Shown here in pieces: positions 46,792 through 57,380 of a DNA stretch of 64,000 nucleotides (its first letter is position 1; the number at the start of each line of letters is the position of its first letter). The translations under genes were made by a program, and so were the position numbers. This DNA is from Coix lacryma-jobi var. lacryma-jobi (lineage: Eukaryota > Streptophyta > Magnoliopsida > Poales > Poaceae). The notes below the pieces were generated by a model. The model had not been told where the DNA came from. It saw only the letters and a program-made list of their open reading frames with translations, and ran no database searches. The stretch covers positions 150,480,305 through 150,544,304 of the forward strand of contig CM019824.1 in NCBI GenBank assembly GCA_009763385.1, given 5' to 3'.

Positions 46792-47754
46792 ATAACTACA
46801 CCTCTTGATATGGCATCACTCATGTTCTTCGTTCGCCCAACAATTTGAAGTTAAGCATTAGTTGTGGAAGCTGGCAGCATTTTGCTCAGTGTGCATGTTC
46901 TTGTAGATACAGGACCTTCACTCTGTAGAATTTGGGAGTTGACAAAACTCCTCTATGTTTTGCTCAAGAGTGTGTCCTGCTCATAAAGACAATGTAGAGA
47001 TCAAGTGCATGGGCTCTGTTGGTGGAAAAACACCAACAGAACCAAAAGTTTTGTTCATTCCTCTCTAACCTTAGGCACATCGAGCAAGATAAACTTGTTG
47101 TTTATGTATTCTATTCAATCTTAACATGAGTGATAGGATCAAAATATGAGCATGAAGTAGCATCTTAAAATATTTAATAGATCAGATTGCTTAACCCAAG
47201 GAAGGATAATCTATGCATAAAGTATCAATCTTTTCATGATTGTGATATATCATCTTCCAAAGGTTAGATGCATAATATTTTAGCTCATTGGTTAAGATAG
47301 TGAGATTCAAGAGAGTAAAGCTAGGAACAAAGAGTAAAGAACTGAACATGTTGAGTTGATTAGGTTAGATCAAATAAGGTGCAACTGAAACATGTTTGGT
47401 TCTTATTTATGCACATACCAGAATTAAGGAGGAGCTTTTAAAGTGATGTCACATACCTTGAGATGTTACCTTTATCATTGAAGAGTGATGTGTCGAACCA
47501 CCTTGTGAAAGCTTCTCTTGTCTGGCTTGTTGTTCTTCATGAATAGCTTGTCTTCTCTTACTTATCTCATAGTGAGCCAGCTGAGTCTTGTCCTCAACAG
47601 ATCCAGATGATGGAGACTTTGTCAACTATTTTTTTTGATTTGTAGGCTTAGGTACTGTCTCTCCATCTTCTACTTCTTGTGGTGCAGTGGCTTCATCCTT
47701 TATGATATCCCCTCAATTCCTGGTAGTTGGTTCTTCCTTTGTCGGTTGAGTCAA

Positions 47755-47905
47755 CGTCTTCTTTTGGTTTTCTTTGGCTGTTCATAAGTGGTGTAATTGT
47801 TGAAGAGGCAGTGAACCTTTTGGTCAAAGATCCAAAAGTGGATTTCTCTAGTTCCGACATAGATGACAACATTGAAGGTTTTCAAGAATGATCTTCCAAG
47901 AATGA
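47755..47905 (-). pseudogene. Element E protease remnant
   Basis: On the - strand the frame reads YDPPLILGRSFLKTFNVVIY then GTREIHFWIF, matching the C-terminal part of retroviral-type aspartic proteases in Athila-like elements (LGRPFLKTA..VIDV). The catalytic D-S/T-G part is not seen, and the frame ends soon after KKTKRRR. Confidence 0.6.
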
Positions 47906-48897
47906 GTGGTGGATCATATTTTTCTTCTTGATTGTGATAGCGTCCAGTGGCCTGTACTGATCAAAGTGTTGAAGCTGGATTTCTCCATCCTCCCCTTTGA
48001 GCAAATCTAGACAACGGAATTGTGTATCCCCCAAGCTGGCTTGTGAGGAAGGTGGATGCCCAAATTTCTTCAACAACATGTTCATGTGTTGAATTTGTAG
48101 ACCTTGGTGTTGTTGAAGTCGTTCCACTTCATCCCCCAAACTAGCTCTTGTGTTAGAAGACGGGATAAGTTCTCACTGCTTGTGTTTGTACTGTTTGATC
48201 TGAGGGTTCAGAGACGAGTGCCCCCATGATGGTCTTTGTCTTCTAGTGGCCCAGTTTAGACTTGTTTATCTATTTCCATGGAGTGAGTGCTTTGATTGTA
48301 GGTATTGTTTTGTGGCACTCATCTTCTGTCTTGTTCTACAGATCTCACTTCTCCATGACTAGTGAGTTGTGTCTCCCTTGCGCAAGTTGAAGTTTATGTG
48401 TCTCTTCATCTCCAGTGTGGGTTCATCTCAGGACTTTCTCAAATTGATATTGAAAGTTTTCCTGCACCCGTCCAACAAAATATCCAACATCCACTATAGC
48501 ATACTATTAGTTCAAAAATCAACCTAGACACCAAGTCTAATTTGGTTTAGGAAGACATTTTAAGCTAAGCATGCTTAATTTAAAAACCTTTGAAAGCAAG
48601 ATCATCACTCCTAAACTAGGCACCATGCTGAATTTAAGAGATGTATGAAAGTACTTCAGACCTAAACATATTCTATAGCAAATGAAGGTAGCATTGAAGC
48701 ATTAAAGAGATTTACTCAAATGGTGATGAAAGAGCATGATTAGTGTATAGCATATGAGCATGTCTTAAAGGTAGGGGCAACCAACATAGCAACATGGTAA
48801 GAGATGTTCTTACAAAGTGTATCCCCAAGCTTAGATTTGCAAAAATCAAGATTGGATGAATGTAATTTAATGTTGCATGATGATTGGTTGGACATAC

Positions 48898-48935
48898 CTT
48901 GTGTTTGTCATTCCTTCGAACTTTTCGCTACAGAC
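48898..48935 (-). other. Possible 38-nt micro-exon in element E
   Basis: On the - strand CCTTTGCAG ends at 48936, followed by 38 bases and AAG|GTATGT. Both borders fit plant splice consensus. Confidence 0.3.
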
Positions 48936-49176
48936 CTGCAAAGGTTAGTGACAAGAATACCCGAAGGAATATTTTAACAATTATATCCTTATGTTCATTA
49001 CACAAAGGCAGTGTAGCAGGAGAGTGAACATTGATCTAAAAAGTGCTTGTTTCAGAAAACCTTCAGAATGAGATTTGGTGAAGTGGTTTCCCCTCCAACA
49101 CCAACTTAATAGCACAATGAGATCTATAAAATTTGTGATAAACATATGCATCGACAACCACCCTTTCGAATTTTTT

Positions 49177-50145
49177 TTAAACAGAAAGTGTGAGGGGGTT
49201 GAAAATCTCGAGTGTGGCAATGTTAGACACACTAATTGAATCAGGAGATGTTTCATATGAGCATGGATTTAAAGAGGTGTTTATGAAGTAGCTTCCATGC
49301 TCTTTGATATCATCTTCCTCGATTTCAGAGAAGAACATCGAAGGGTGGGGTTCATCATTTTCTAAAGTGTAGGGTGTTTTCTCTAGAGAAGGTTCTGTGA
49401 CAACCAAATTATTAGAAGGATTTGAAGGAATTTCAAATTTGGTTGGGTGTTCCTCCTCGTGTTGGTCGGGGTTAGGCTCGACTTCTTCTTTTGGGAATTC
49501 GTCAAAAATGCCAGTGTAAGGAGTGTTTTCAAGGATTTTATTTAGGATGTCTCCTCCTTCACTAACAAGTTTATGTGAGAATGATCCTCCAAAAGCTAAA
49601 TCGAGATGTAGAGCAGCTTCCTTGTTAAGACCACAATAAAAGTGAAAGTGTAGCACATGGTCTGGCAAGGAAATGTTTGGTCTAGAATTGGTAAGGTGTT
49701 TGAACCTAGCCCATGCTGCTCCTAGTGTCTCCTTCTGTTTTTGTTTGAATGTAAGAATTTTGATTCTAAGATCAGAGATTCGAAAAAGAGGGAAGAAAGC
49801 AAGACAAAAGTTGTCCCGAAGTTCATCCCAATTTCCATTTAGGCCCCTTAAGGAATGATCATACCATTTTCTCGCTCTTCCCAAAAGGGAGAACGGGAAT
49901 AATTTCCATTTAATGGTCTCTTGTGTCATGCCAGCAATAGTCTGACAAGAACACAACTGCTCAAATTCCCTAAGGTGGGTATATGGATCTTCGTATTCTG
50001 ACCCAGAGAAGGATTTCTCCCGAACCATGGCTATAAGAGCAGGGCGAAGCTCATAGCCATCTGTATGAATGGGGTGTGATGATGGTGGAGGCTCCAACAA
50101 GTCGCCCTTTGGAGCAAAGAACTTATAGATAGGAGTGAATTCCAT
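49177..50145 (-). CDS. gag: Element E Gag (Athila-like)
   Basis: Intact 322-residue ORF, start ATG 50145, about 100 bases after the primer site. Residues 40-190 match the retrotransposon Gag capsid pattern: EDPYTHLREFEQLCS, IKWKLFPFSLLGRARKWYDH, W.EL...F, KQKETLGAAWARFKHL and LHFHFYCGL. The C-terminal 120 residues are acidic and Pro-rich (KEEVEPNPDQHEEEHP). No zinc knuckle. An intact Gag with no polymerase suggests this element codes for particle protein and borrows enzymes from a full Athila-like element (inference). Confidence 0.88.
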   Translation of the reverse strand: MEFTPIYKFFAPKGDLLEPPPSSHPIHTDGYELRPALIAMVREKSFSGSEYEDPYTHLREFEQLCSCQTIAGMTQETIKWKLFPFSLLGRARKWYDHSLRGLNGNWDELRDNFCLAFFPLFRISDLRIKILTFKQKQKETLGAAWARFKHLTNSRPNISLPDHVLHFHFYCGLNKEAALHLDLAFGGSFSHKLVSEGGDILNKILENTPYTGIFDEFPKEEVEPNPDQHEEEHPTKFEIPSNPSNNLVVTEPSLEKTPYTLENDEPHPSMFFSEIEEDDIKEHGSYFINTSLNPCSYETSPDSISVSNIATLEIFNPLTLSV

Positions 50146-50246
50146 GTGGTGATGGGATGGTAAAAGAAAAAGGTGGTAAAAAGGGAAAGGTTGTAAAAAG
50201 AAAAGAAACAGGACAAACTTGGTTCGATTCTACAACAGCTACCGTT

Positions 50247-50264
50247 CCTCGGCAACGACGCCAG
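50247..50264 (-). other. Element E primer binding site (tRNA-Asp type)
   Basis: On the - strand TGGCGTCGTTGCCGAGGA, against TGGCGCCGTTGCCGGGGA expected from plant tRNA-Asp: two mismatches. It lies about 6 bases inside the 5' LTR edge. Athila-type elements use this primer. Confidence 0.85.
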
Positions 50265-50270
50265 AAAGCT

Positions 50271-51621
50271 TGTTGGGTATTTTAAACGCACACAGAATAA
50301 TCCGCAAGTGCACAGATACCGATGTAGCTTTCACCCAAGAGTATTCCAGGGTATCGATTTCCACGGGGAATGTGAAGTGTACTAGAACAATTAAGAACGT
50401 CCAAGAAAAGAATGGTAATGCGGTTAGAGAGGGATGTAAGGGTTTTCTAAGCGGTCTATTTAATTAAAGGCTCACTATAGTTTACTTACTTCGGAGCAAC
50501 AGTACCTTTCCGATTCTCGAAAAAGACTAGGAAAAGGGTAATCGGGAGAAGGCTGCCAAAAAGCTCTACGAAGACACCAACCCTAACGTGGTGGATTATA
50601 ACAATCTACAAAGCTGTCACCCCTGTAGCTACCACAACTATCCGGAGGATTAGGCGCAAACTCAGGTAAACCCTAGTCTAGACACCGTGTCTACACTAAC
50701 GCTTACTAATCTAATTACATACGATAACTAGAGCACTCAATACGAGCGGAGATACAGTAAATAAAATAAAGTAAGAACTAAAATTAAATATAATACATAG
50801 AAGTAGTAAATGAAGAACCTGGAGATTACTTGAAGATGAACCAGATGCTGCACCAATACAATGTCGAGGAAGATCCGACAGATCCGGCTCCTCCTCAGCT
50901 CTCTCCTCCTCTCTCTAATCCAATCTCTAATTACAACTAGATGAACTAGACATCTAGAACAAGAACTAGAACTAGAAGAACTAGAACTAGATCTAGATGA
51001 ACTAGAAGAGATTCATCTAGAGGGACCTCTACTTCTAATTGAAACCCTAGTTTCTGATGTGGAGATGAATAATGAAGATGGAGATGCCTGGAGAGGGGGG
51101 TCTGGGTCTGGTTTTATAGCCCGGAGCGTGGAACGTGAGCCCTTGGATCAAACCGACTTCAGGGACGGTGGAGATGCATCCTAGGAGGCGGTGGAAGAAG
51201 GTTCCAGAAGGCGGAAGTGAAATGGCCTCCGTGGCCGACCGGTCGGTCATGGGGTGGGACTGGTCGGTCTGGCCTAGTGGGCCCACATGGCGGGCCGCCT
51301 CGTGGTGTTTTCTGGTGTCTTCTAGATCCTTCTTTTGCAGATTTCGTTGCGAAATTAATATCTTTTTTATCCGGGACTCCGAATATAGCAAATGATATGT
51401 CTGTTTCGATCGTCTCGATGAGCTCTTCGCAATGGTGTAGTCTAATTCATCACTTGAAATACTTTTATATGGTGAAATATTGATGTCCTACAAAACAAGT
51501 GAGAGCACCAAAACTCGTGGAACTTGTTAGTTTGAAACCCTACAACTATGCTTTGCGGTTCATTTATTGTCATTTCATGCAATAGTTGATGGTTAATTAT
51601 GAGCATTAGTGAGCGTCAACA
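50271..51621 (-). repeat. Element E 5' LTR (right copy)
   Basis: 1351 bp; differs from the left copy by scattered substitutions and an 11-base length difference near 51305. Confidence 0.93.
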
Positions 51622-53576
51622 CTCCCAGATACAGGTTCTTCGCCTTGTGCCAGTTCAGCAGTGGTTCCTGCGTGAGCGTCAGCAACAGGCCAGCCTAGAC
51701 TTCTACATAGTGCTGCAGGAGGACTTCTACCAGGGCTACAGGAACGCCGGGATCAGTCTGGGCTCTCAGAGGGTGTGTCCATTGGAGGCCATGGTTGCAG
51801 GAGCAGGAGAGCAGATTCACCCCATTCTCACCTACTTACCCGGTCTAGCAGACCTATTGGGGCGGTCTGGCTCGTATATTGAGGACTGAGTCTTTCAGTT
51901 CTACGCTTCGTTGTGGGTGCATCCGGACAGAGAGACCATAGAGTTCGCTTTTAGGGGGGAGTACTACATGCTGTTTTCGTCAGAGATCCGAGATTGGTTT
52001 GGCCTGCGACACTTTCAGACCTGGATCCACGACCTTTGCTATGGCAGGACAGAGCCACCCAGATGCCCTCATGACGAAGAGCAGCCAATGACAGACCTGG
52101 TACGGTCGTGCTTCAACGAGGTCCTATGACGTACCTTGTTACCCAGGGTGGGCTTCCGAGAGGGCCTTTCTCGCCTGCAGCTGTGGTTACTTGCATATAT
52201 GGTCAGGTAGCAGGAGTTCGACGTGTGGGATTTCATACTGTGTGAGATGGAGGACACTGTGGCAGAGGGAATCAAGGCTCGCAGGCAGCTACCCTACGCG
52301 CACTAGATTTCCTATATCCTATGGAAGGTAGCTGCCACCATAGGGACGGACCCAGGATAGTCTCTCACCAGCTCTGCGATCATTTTCCCCGAGTACAACA
52401 TGAGTCAGTTTCTCGGACACGGTCGGGACCGCAGGCAGCGGCAGCAAGTAGCTTCAGCACCGTTGAGCTCCTGACATCGCCCCATCGTGCCAGAGTCAGC
52501 ACAGGAGCAGGACGAGGCAGTTCGAGTCCTTGCAGAGCAGGAGCTAGCCGACCTAGAGGGCGAGGGACAGTTCGTCGCTGAGGACCCCACAGACAGCTCT
52601 GACGAGGACTACCAGCTCCCGCCTCACGCTCAGCCTCGTCCCCATGACACTGAGGCCGGGACGTCTGGTACTGCTTCCTCCAACCCCGCACTTCTTGTCT
52701 CGGATGGAGGAGCAGCAGAGGACAATGACTCAGGACGTTCAGAGGCTTGCCCAGGAGCAGCAGCGCCTAGCAGAGGCACAAGCCTTGGCCCAGCAGAGGT
52801 CCGACGCACTTCAACGGTAGATGCTTGCACTTCAGCAGCAGACCCTAAGTTTCATGGAGAGGATCATGAGCGGACCCCCCTAGTGGCAGTGGCAGCAGCC
52901 TCCACCCCAGCAGCAGTAGCAACTTTAGTGGCCACCTGTCCCACCCCAGCCGCAGCAGTTGAGCCAGCAGCCGCAGCTCTCCGGCCCCGGCCCCGGCCCC
53001 TGCCAGTTTACTTGCTACACTACTCCACCTGGAGGGGCCCCGCTGTTCAGTCCGCTTCATACTGGATTCACTCCACGTCTGACAAACTACCTGTTCGTGA
53101 CGACTACCACAATGACACGAGACTTGTTAGCCAGCTTCAGCGAGCTTACCAGGATCCCTATGCCAGACCTCCCGAGCACAGTGCAGACGTCGACAGCTCC
53201 GGTCACTTCTACTACAGAAACACTTCCAAGCTCAGTCGCGTCTTTAGAGCAGACAGAGCCAGTTCAGTCTGAGACGACCACGACAGTGCAGCCCGAGTTG
53301 ACACCTATTCCGGAGCTTCCGCACTCCGATCCTCAGGCAGGCACAACTACTGAGACTGAGACAGAGGCTGTAGGGCAGATAGAGCAGTCCGAGCAGCCAG
53401 AGCAGGCAGATCAGACCCAAACCGCTTCACCAGAGATTCCAGCTACAGAGGGTCAGACTGTCGGTTCATCTTCTTCAGACTCTGAGACGCTCCTTCAACA
53501 GTTTGAGTTCACTCAGCGCTCTCTGGAGGCTTCTGCTCCTAACTCGTCTGCGCCACCTCCGCCCTCCAACGCTTAG
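51622..53576 (+). pseudogene. Element D ORF3, C-terminal part
   Basis: One frame from 51622 to about 52370 with four stops (TGA 51887, TGA near 52127, TAG near 52208, TAG near 52304), each a likely C-to-T or G-to-A change of Trp, Gln or Arg codons. Visible wording: WFLRERQQQASLDFY, FYASLWVHPDRETIEFAFRG, WIHDLCYGRTEPPR, LLPRVGFREGLSRLQLWLL and CEMEDTVAEGIKARRQLPYA. A Gln/Pro/Ser-rich tail follows in shifting frames to TAG at 53574. It resembles the large unclassified third ORF of grass SIRE-type elements; no function recognised. Confidence 0.6.
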
Positions 53577-54007
53577 TTTGGTGTTTGATGCCAAAGGGGG
53601 AGAGTGGTCGAGTATAGCGATAGGGGGAGTGATGTGAGAGGGATTTGACTCTTATGTTTGTTATGTTCACATACGCTCTGCATATCGCATCATATCTTTT
53701 GATCTATGTTTATTATATATGTGTGTGATATGGACCTAATGACATGTTTGTGCTCACTATGTTATTCTATATATGACATATCATTTCATTTCGCTCGATT
53801 ACTTGTGCTTAATTTATATTCATTTGGTATTCGAGTTATATTACTCTTGCACTTGCTTTTCACTCTAACTCGTTGAGTGCAGGTTGTTGACATGATATGT
53901 ATGAGCTTGCCCCTAATCATTTTCTCTTATTTATGGCAAGTTCATACATGTCATGATATTGAAAATCTCTTCTCTCTATACTCGAGGTCATGTTGTCATC
54001 AATCACC

Positions 54008-54021
54008 AAAAAGGGGGAGAT
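54008..54021 (+). other. Element D polypurine tract
   Basis: AAAAAGGGGGAGAT directly before TGAACGCATC, the usual SIRE/Opie wording. Two similar runs at 53594-53602 and 53623-53630 may be extra tracts. Confidence 0.85.
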
Positions 54022-54462
54022 TGAACGCATCTTGGCCCCTATTGGATTTCGGTGATTGGATGAAGCACAAGATTATTATGACTAACCTGTGTTTTGCATA
54101 AACATGGATGAGTTAGGTCATGGTAATGGCGACGATATGGGCATATGGAGTTCATGTCCCCTAGCGATGGAAATTGTTTCGGTTTTCAAAGGACGGACGA
54201 CGAAGACGGTGGTAGGCTAGGCTAAGTGTCATATGGTGTTGGAGGACAATTAGGTAGTCTTAGGTCTTTGTTTTTCCTTTGGATGTACTATAAAGGGGAG
54301 TGTAAATCAGTAGCTTGACCTAGATGAGTCTATTGAGGTAGGTGTGGTGCACACTTGTTATTTCATAGCCCTAGGTAGCTCAGAGAGAGCCCTTATGTCG
54401 TGAGGATGAAAAGTCGTTAAGGCAGCGTCGCGATCCGAAGTCGTTTCGGCCCTGAAATGAGC

Positions 54463-54763
54463 ATCAGACGCTGGTCTTAGCGGCATGAGACGCGCGTCCG
54501 ATGTCACTTAGACTTGAGAGTGCTGACAGCGTGGCATCAGACGCTCTGATATTGTCACATCAGATGCGCCTGTGCCACTGTTCATGAGAGACTGCCCTGA
54601 GGGGCACATCAGACGCTGGCATCGGATGCTGAGGGCCAGCGTCTGATGTCCATGCAGCGAGGTTGGTTTCACATTGGACGCTGCCCAGCGTCCGATGTCA
54701 CTTTAAACCGTTTGACAAAAAGTACAGTTGACCGTTGGGTCGAGGGCATCGGTGCGTCCGATG
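54463..54763. repeat. Palindrome array in the D LTR promoter
   Basis: 15-bp perfect arms at 54606-54620 and 54635-54649 around a 14-base loop, and 13-bp arms with one G-T pair at 54671-54683 and 54686-54698, plus single cores. Same core as 36106-36331. Confidence 0.85.
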
Positions 54764-54815
54764 CCCCCGAAAACTGTGCAGTTCCAAGCTCTTTTGGATG
54801 GCCAGTTGGGGGGAG

Positions 54816-54823
54816 TATTTATA
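54816..54823 (+). promoter_or_regulatory. Element D LTR TATA-like box
   Basis: TATTTATA just downstream of the palindrome array and upstream of a C/T-rich leader. Confidence 0.55.
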
Positions 54824-55536
54824 CTCCTCCCCCTCCTCCATTAGAGTGTTCTTGCCACTTCAACCTGCTGAGAAACACCTTGTGAGTGTGAGGAAGAGCA
54901 AGAGCCCTACTGAGGTTGAGAGATTTCCTAATTGTCAGAATTAGTGACCTCATTATTGAAAGAGAGTAGCAAGTGTGCATCCATCCATCTCTTTGGCCTT
55001 GGCTTGCTAAAGTGAGAGTTCTAGCTTGTTACTCTTGGTGATCGGCATCACCTACACAACTTGGTGGTGATCGTGAAGCTTGGAGAGCATCCGAAGGCTT
55101 TATGGATGACCCAAGCAAGATTGTGACCGGTAGTGAGCGATTCACCGGGCCGGAGTGGCGAAGAATCAGCTCATAGTGAGCACTTGATCCTTGCGCGGAT
55201 CAAGGGGGAGCGATACCCTTGCGCGGGTGCTCCAACGAGGACTAGGGGGTGTGCCGACACTTCGATACCTCGGCAAAAAGGTCGTCGAGTCATTTCTACT
55301 CCCTTTACTTACGTATTTACATTTGAGCAATTCAATTCCGCAATTTACTTGTTCTTTCATAATTGAATTGCCTTGCTAGAGTAGGAATGGAATATGTATA
55401 GTATTTTGTGTGATAGAGTTTAGTGAAACACACTTGTAAGCACAAAGGGGTTAATTGTGCTTGATAGGTTTTAATTATCATAAGAAATTTTAGAAAAGCC
55501 CAATTCACCCCCCTCTTGGGCATCTTGATCCTTTCA

Positions 55537-57380
55537 CCCTCCGAAGATAGGAGAGGCAAGGGGTCTCGTAGGGAACCAAATCCAATCCCAAACCCTACAT
55601 CGATCTAGCTCAACACTCTCCTACTCTCTCTCTCTCTCTCTCTCTCTCTGTAAGAACCCGCTTGAGTACTCTAACACAAAGAACTCTTTTGCTGGACATT
55701 AGGCATCTAAGCTACTAGGATAAACCTCTTGTCCTTTATTGTTAATCACTAAAGTCCCACACATCACCACTAATCTCTAGTGGTGGTTATGAACCCATGA
55801 TACATATGTTAGTAGATCGGCTATGCTAGCAACCACAATATGGGATGATGTTTGGCTGTTTTGAGGGCAAATGAGTTATGTATTGGCAACCAAACCCAAA
55901 TTGGCCTATTCAACATCTGAAACCGATATGGCCAATTTAGGGGGGTTTGGTACTAGTAAACTGATGGTTACCTTTAACCATCGATCTACCACATGAGATG
56001 ATAGAAATTTAGCAGCACTGCATGTGCCCTTTTTGCTCATAATATAAAATACCAAATTATCCAAAAACACCGCTAAGGAGTTAGCAAGCTAACACATATG
56101 GAAATAGCCCACAAATCAACAACCCATCCCCATGCCAAATTATTTTGAGACATGGCTATCTTTTTCTCATCATTTTTTTCAAGCATGATCCTTCATGTTC
56201 TCACATTTTCCAATACTTAAGCTTCATATGTCCATATTTTTTCTTCTTCATACTTTTGCATAGCCCATGTTTCTTCTACTAAAAACATATTTTGAGAGAG
56301 ATCACACTTTTAGAACATGGAGGATTTATTCGGTGAAAATGAAAGACATGTTTTTGCATACTTCTAGTGTAGAAGCTACGCTTGTATGTGGTGTGTACGT
56401 GATCTTGATCTTGGGAGCATGAAAGTCTCTTGACATGGGTCAACAATACTTGACAAAACTCAACACAGACCAAGCAGCTCATGTAGAAAGCTTATATCAT
56501 ATAAGATCATATATGGCTTTGGTAGGAATTTACCACCATTGAGGAACATTAAGGTTTTCATCAATTTTCAAAGATAATATTATACTTATTTGGAATAATA
56601 TTATAGTAGCTCTTGTCTTGCCATCTCATAAATCACAACAACTTAGACTTAGTTACAACACTTGCATCCCACAAAGTTTTAGATTCATGATGGTTTCATA
56701 TGAGCTAAAAATTCCAAACTTAGAGGCATACCAAGCTATATATTAGGGACTAGAGAAACATTATTAGAGCAATTATTCATCATCTCTAAGATGTGATGAG
56801 CTAAGCATTTATGGAACATATGGAAAGGGAAATATTTTTGGCATTTTTCACATTCAGTTTTCAATGCAAGAAAGAAAGAAATAGAATAATGCAAATGCAA
56901 ATGAAATAAATACTTACCTTGGTGGAGGCCTCCCCCAAGCTTGTCATTTTTGCTTAATCTTGCCCAGGTGGGTTCAGGCCCATCCCCCTATGTGCCTCCA
57001 ATATGCCACCCATTGGCGTGCATTCTCTGGTTGTATTGCAATAAGACTTGATGGTTTGGTCAATGGAGCCTTGCATGATGCCTTGATGGATTTGGATTTT
57101 GCCCACTTGATTGGTGAGGCAGTTCACATCTTGTGCAAGGGCATGATACTCTCTCGTGAGGACAAGAAGGAAAATAGGGCACTTCGAATTGTGGTGGCAT
57201 TCCACTTGAGATTGAAATTTGCATGGTGCTTGATGACTCCTCTTATTCATCACTCTCATGTGATGGCCCTCCTTGCTCAAGTTGTGCTTGTGTCATGCCT
57301 TGGATCACTCATCATATACCTAAAAAACTCATATGCCTAGCTACATGGTCCAACTCAAAGGTCAAATTTGGGGTCTTATA
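55537..57380 (-). other. Remnant F, left part: Athila-like non-autonomous sequence
   Basis: A (CT)n microsatellite at 55624-55649. From about 56150 the sequence resembles the interior of E near 43970-44880 (T-rich stretches, CCCCCAAGCTT words, donor AAG|GTAAGT at about 56928 on the - strand). A - strand ORF at 56954-57280 has QDVNCLTNQVGKIQIHQGIM, coiled-coil-like and without a known family. Nothing convincing is seen in 55650-56150. Confidence 0.5.
55624..55649. repeat. (CT)13 microsatellite
   Basis: Uninterrupted CT dinucleotides. Confidence 0.95.

Larger units (their letters stand above)
42230..51621 (-). mobile_element. Element E: non-autonomous Athila-like gypsy element
   Basis: LTRs 42230-43569 (1340 bp) and 50271-51621 (1351 bp) with ends TGTTG and CAACA. 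Read on the - strand: LTR, tRNA-Asp-type primer site, gag (50145-49177), a protease remnant near 47900, no RT, RNase H or integrase, then a polypurine tract. A copia solo LTR sits inside (45554-46791). Expected TSDs do not match well (ATCCT left, CTCCC right), so one has mutated or the exact edge is off by a base. It interrupts D's ORF3. Confidence 0.88.
54022..55536 (+). repeat. Element D 3' LTR
   Basis: 1515 bp from TGAACGCATC to CTTGATCCTTTCA, with the C-rich terminal tract CACCCCCCTCTTGGGC typical of SIRE-type LTRs. A palindrome array lies at 54463-54763, then TATTTATA at 54816-54823. Confidence 0.85.

Noticed and set aside
46006..46848. ORFs with repeated peptide wording such as RFGPQNLGA across the stem-loop array
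   Set aside because: The peptide repeats are a by-product of the tandem stem-loops; paired changes at stem bases do not follow codons.
50221..50264. A tRNA-Asp gene or fragment
   Set aside because: T-arm wording and 3' end are present but separated by unrelated bases and no other arm is seen; it is the primer site region of E.
52487..53576. 261- and 205-codon ORFs in different frames
   Set aside because: Both are frame-shifted readings of the Gln/Pro/Ser-rich tail of ORF3, not separate genes.
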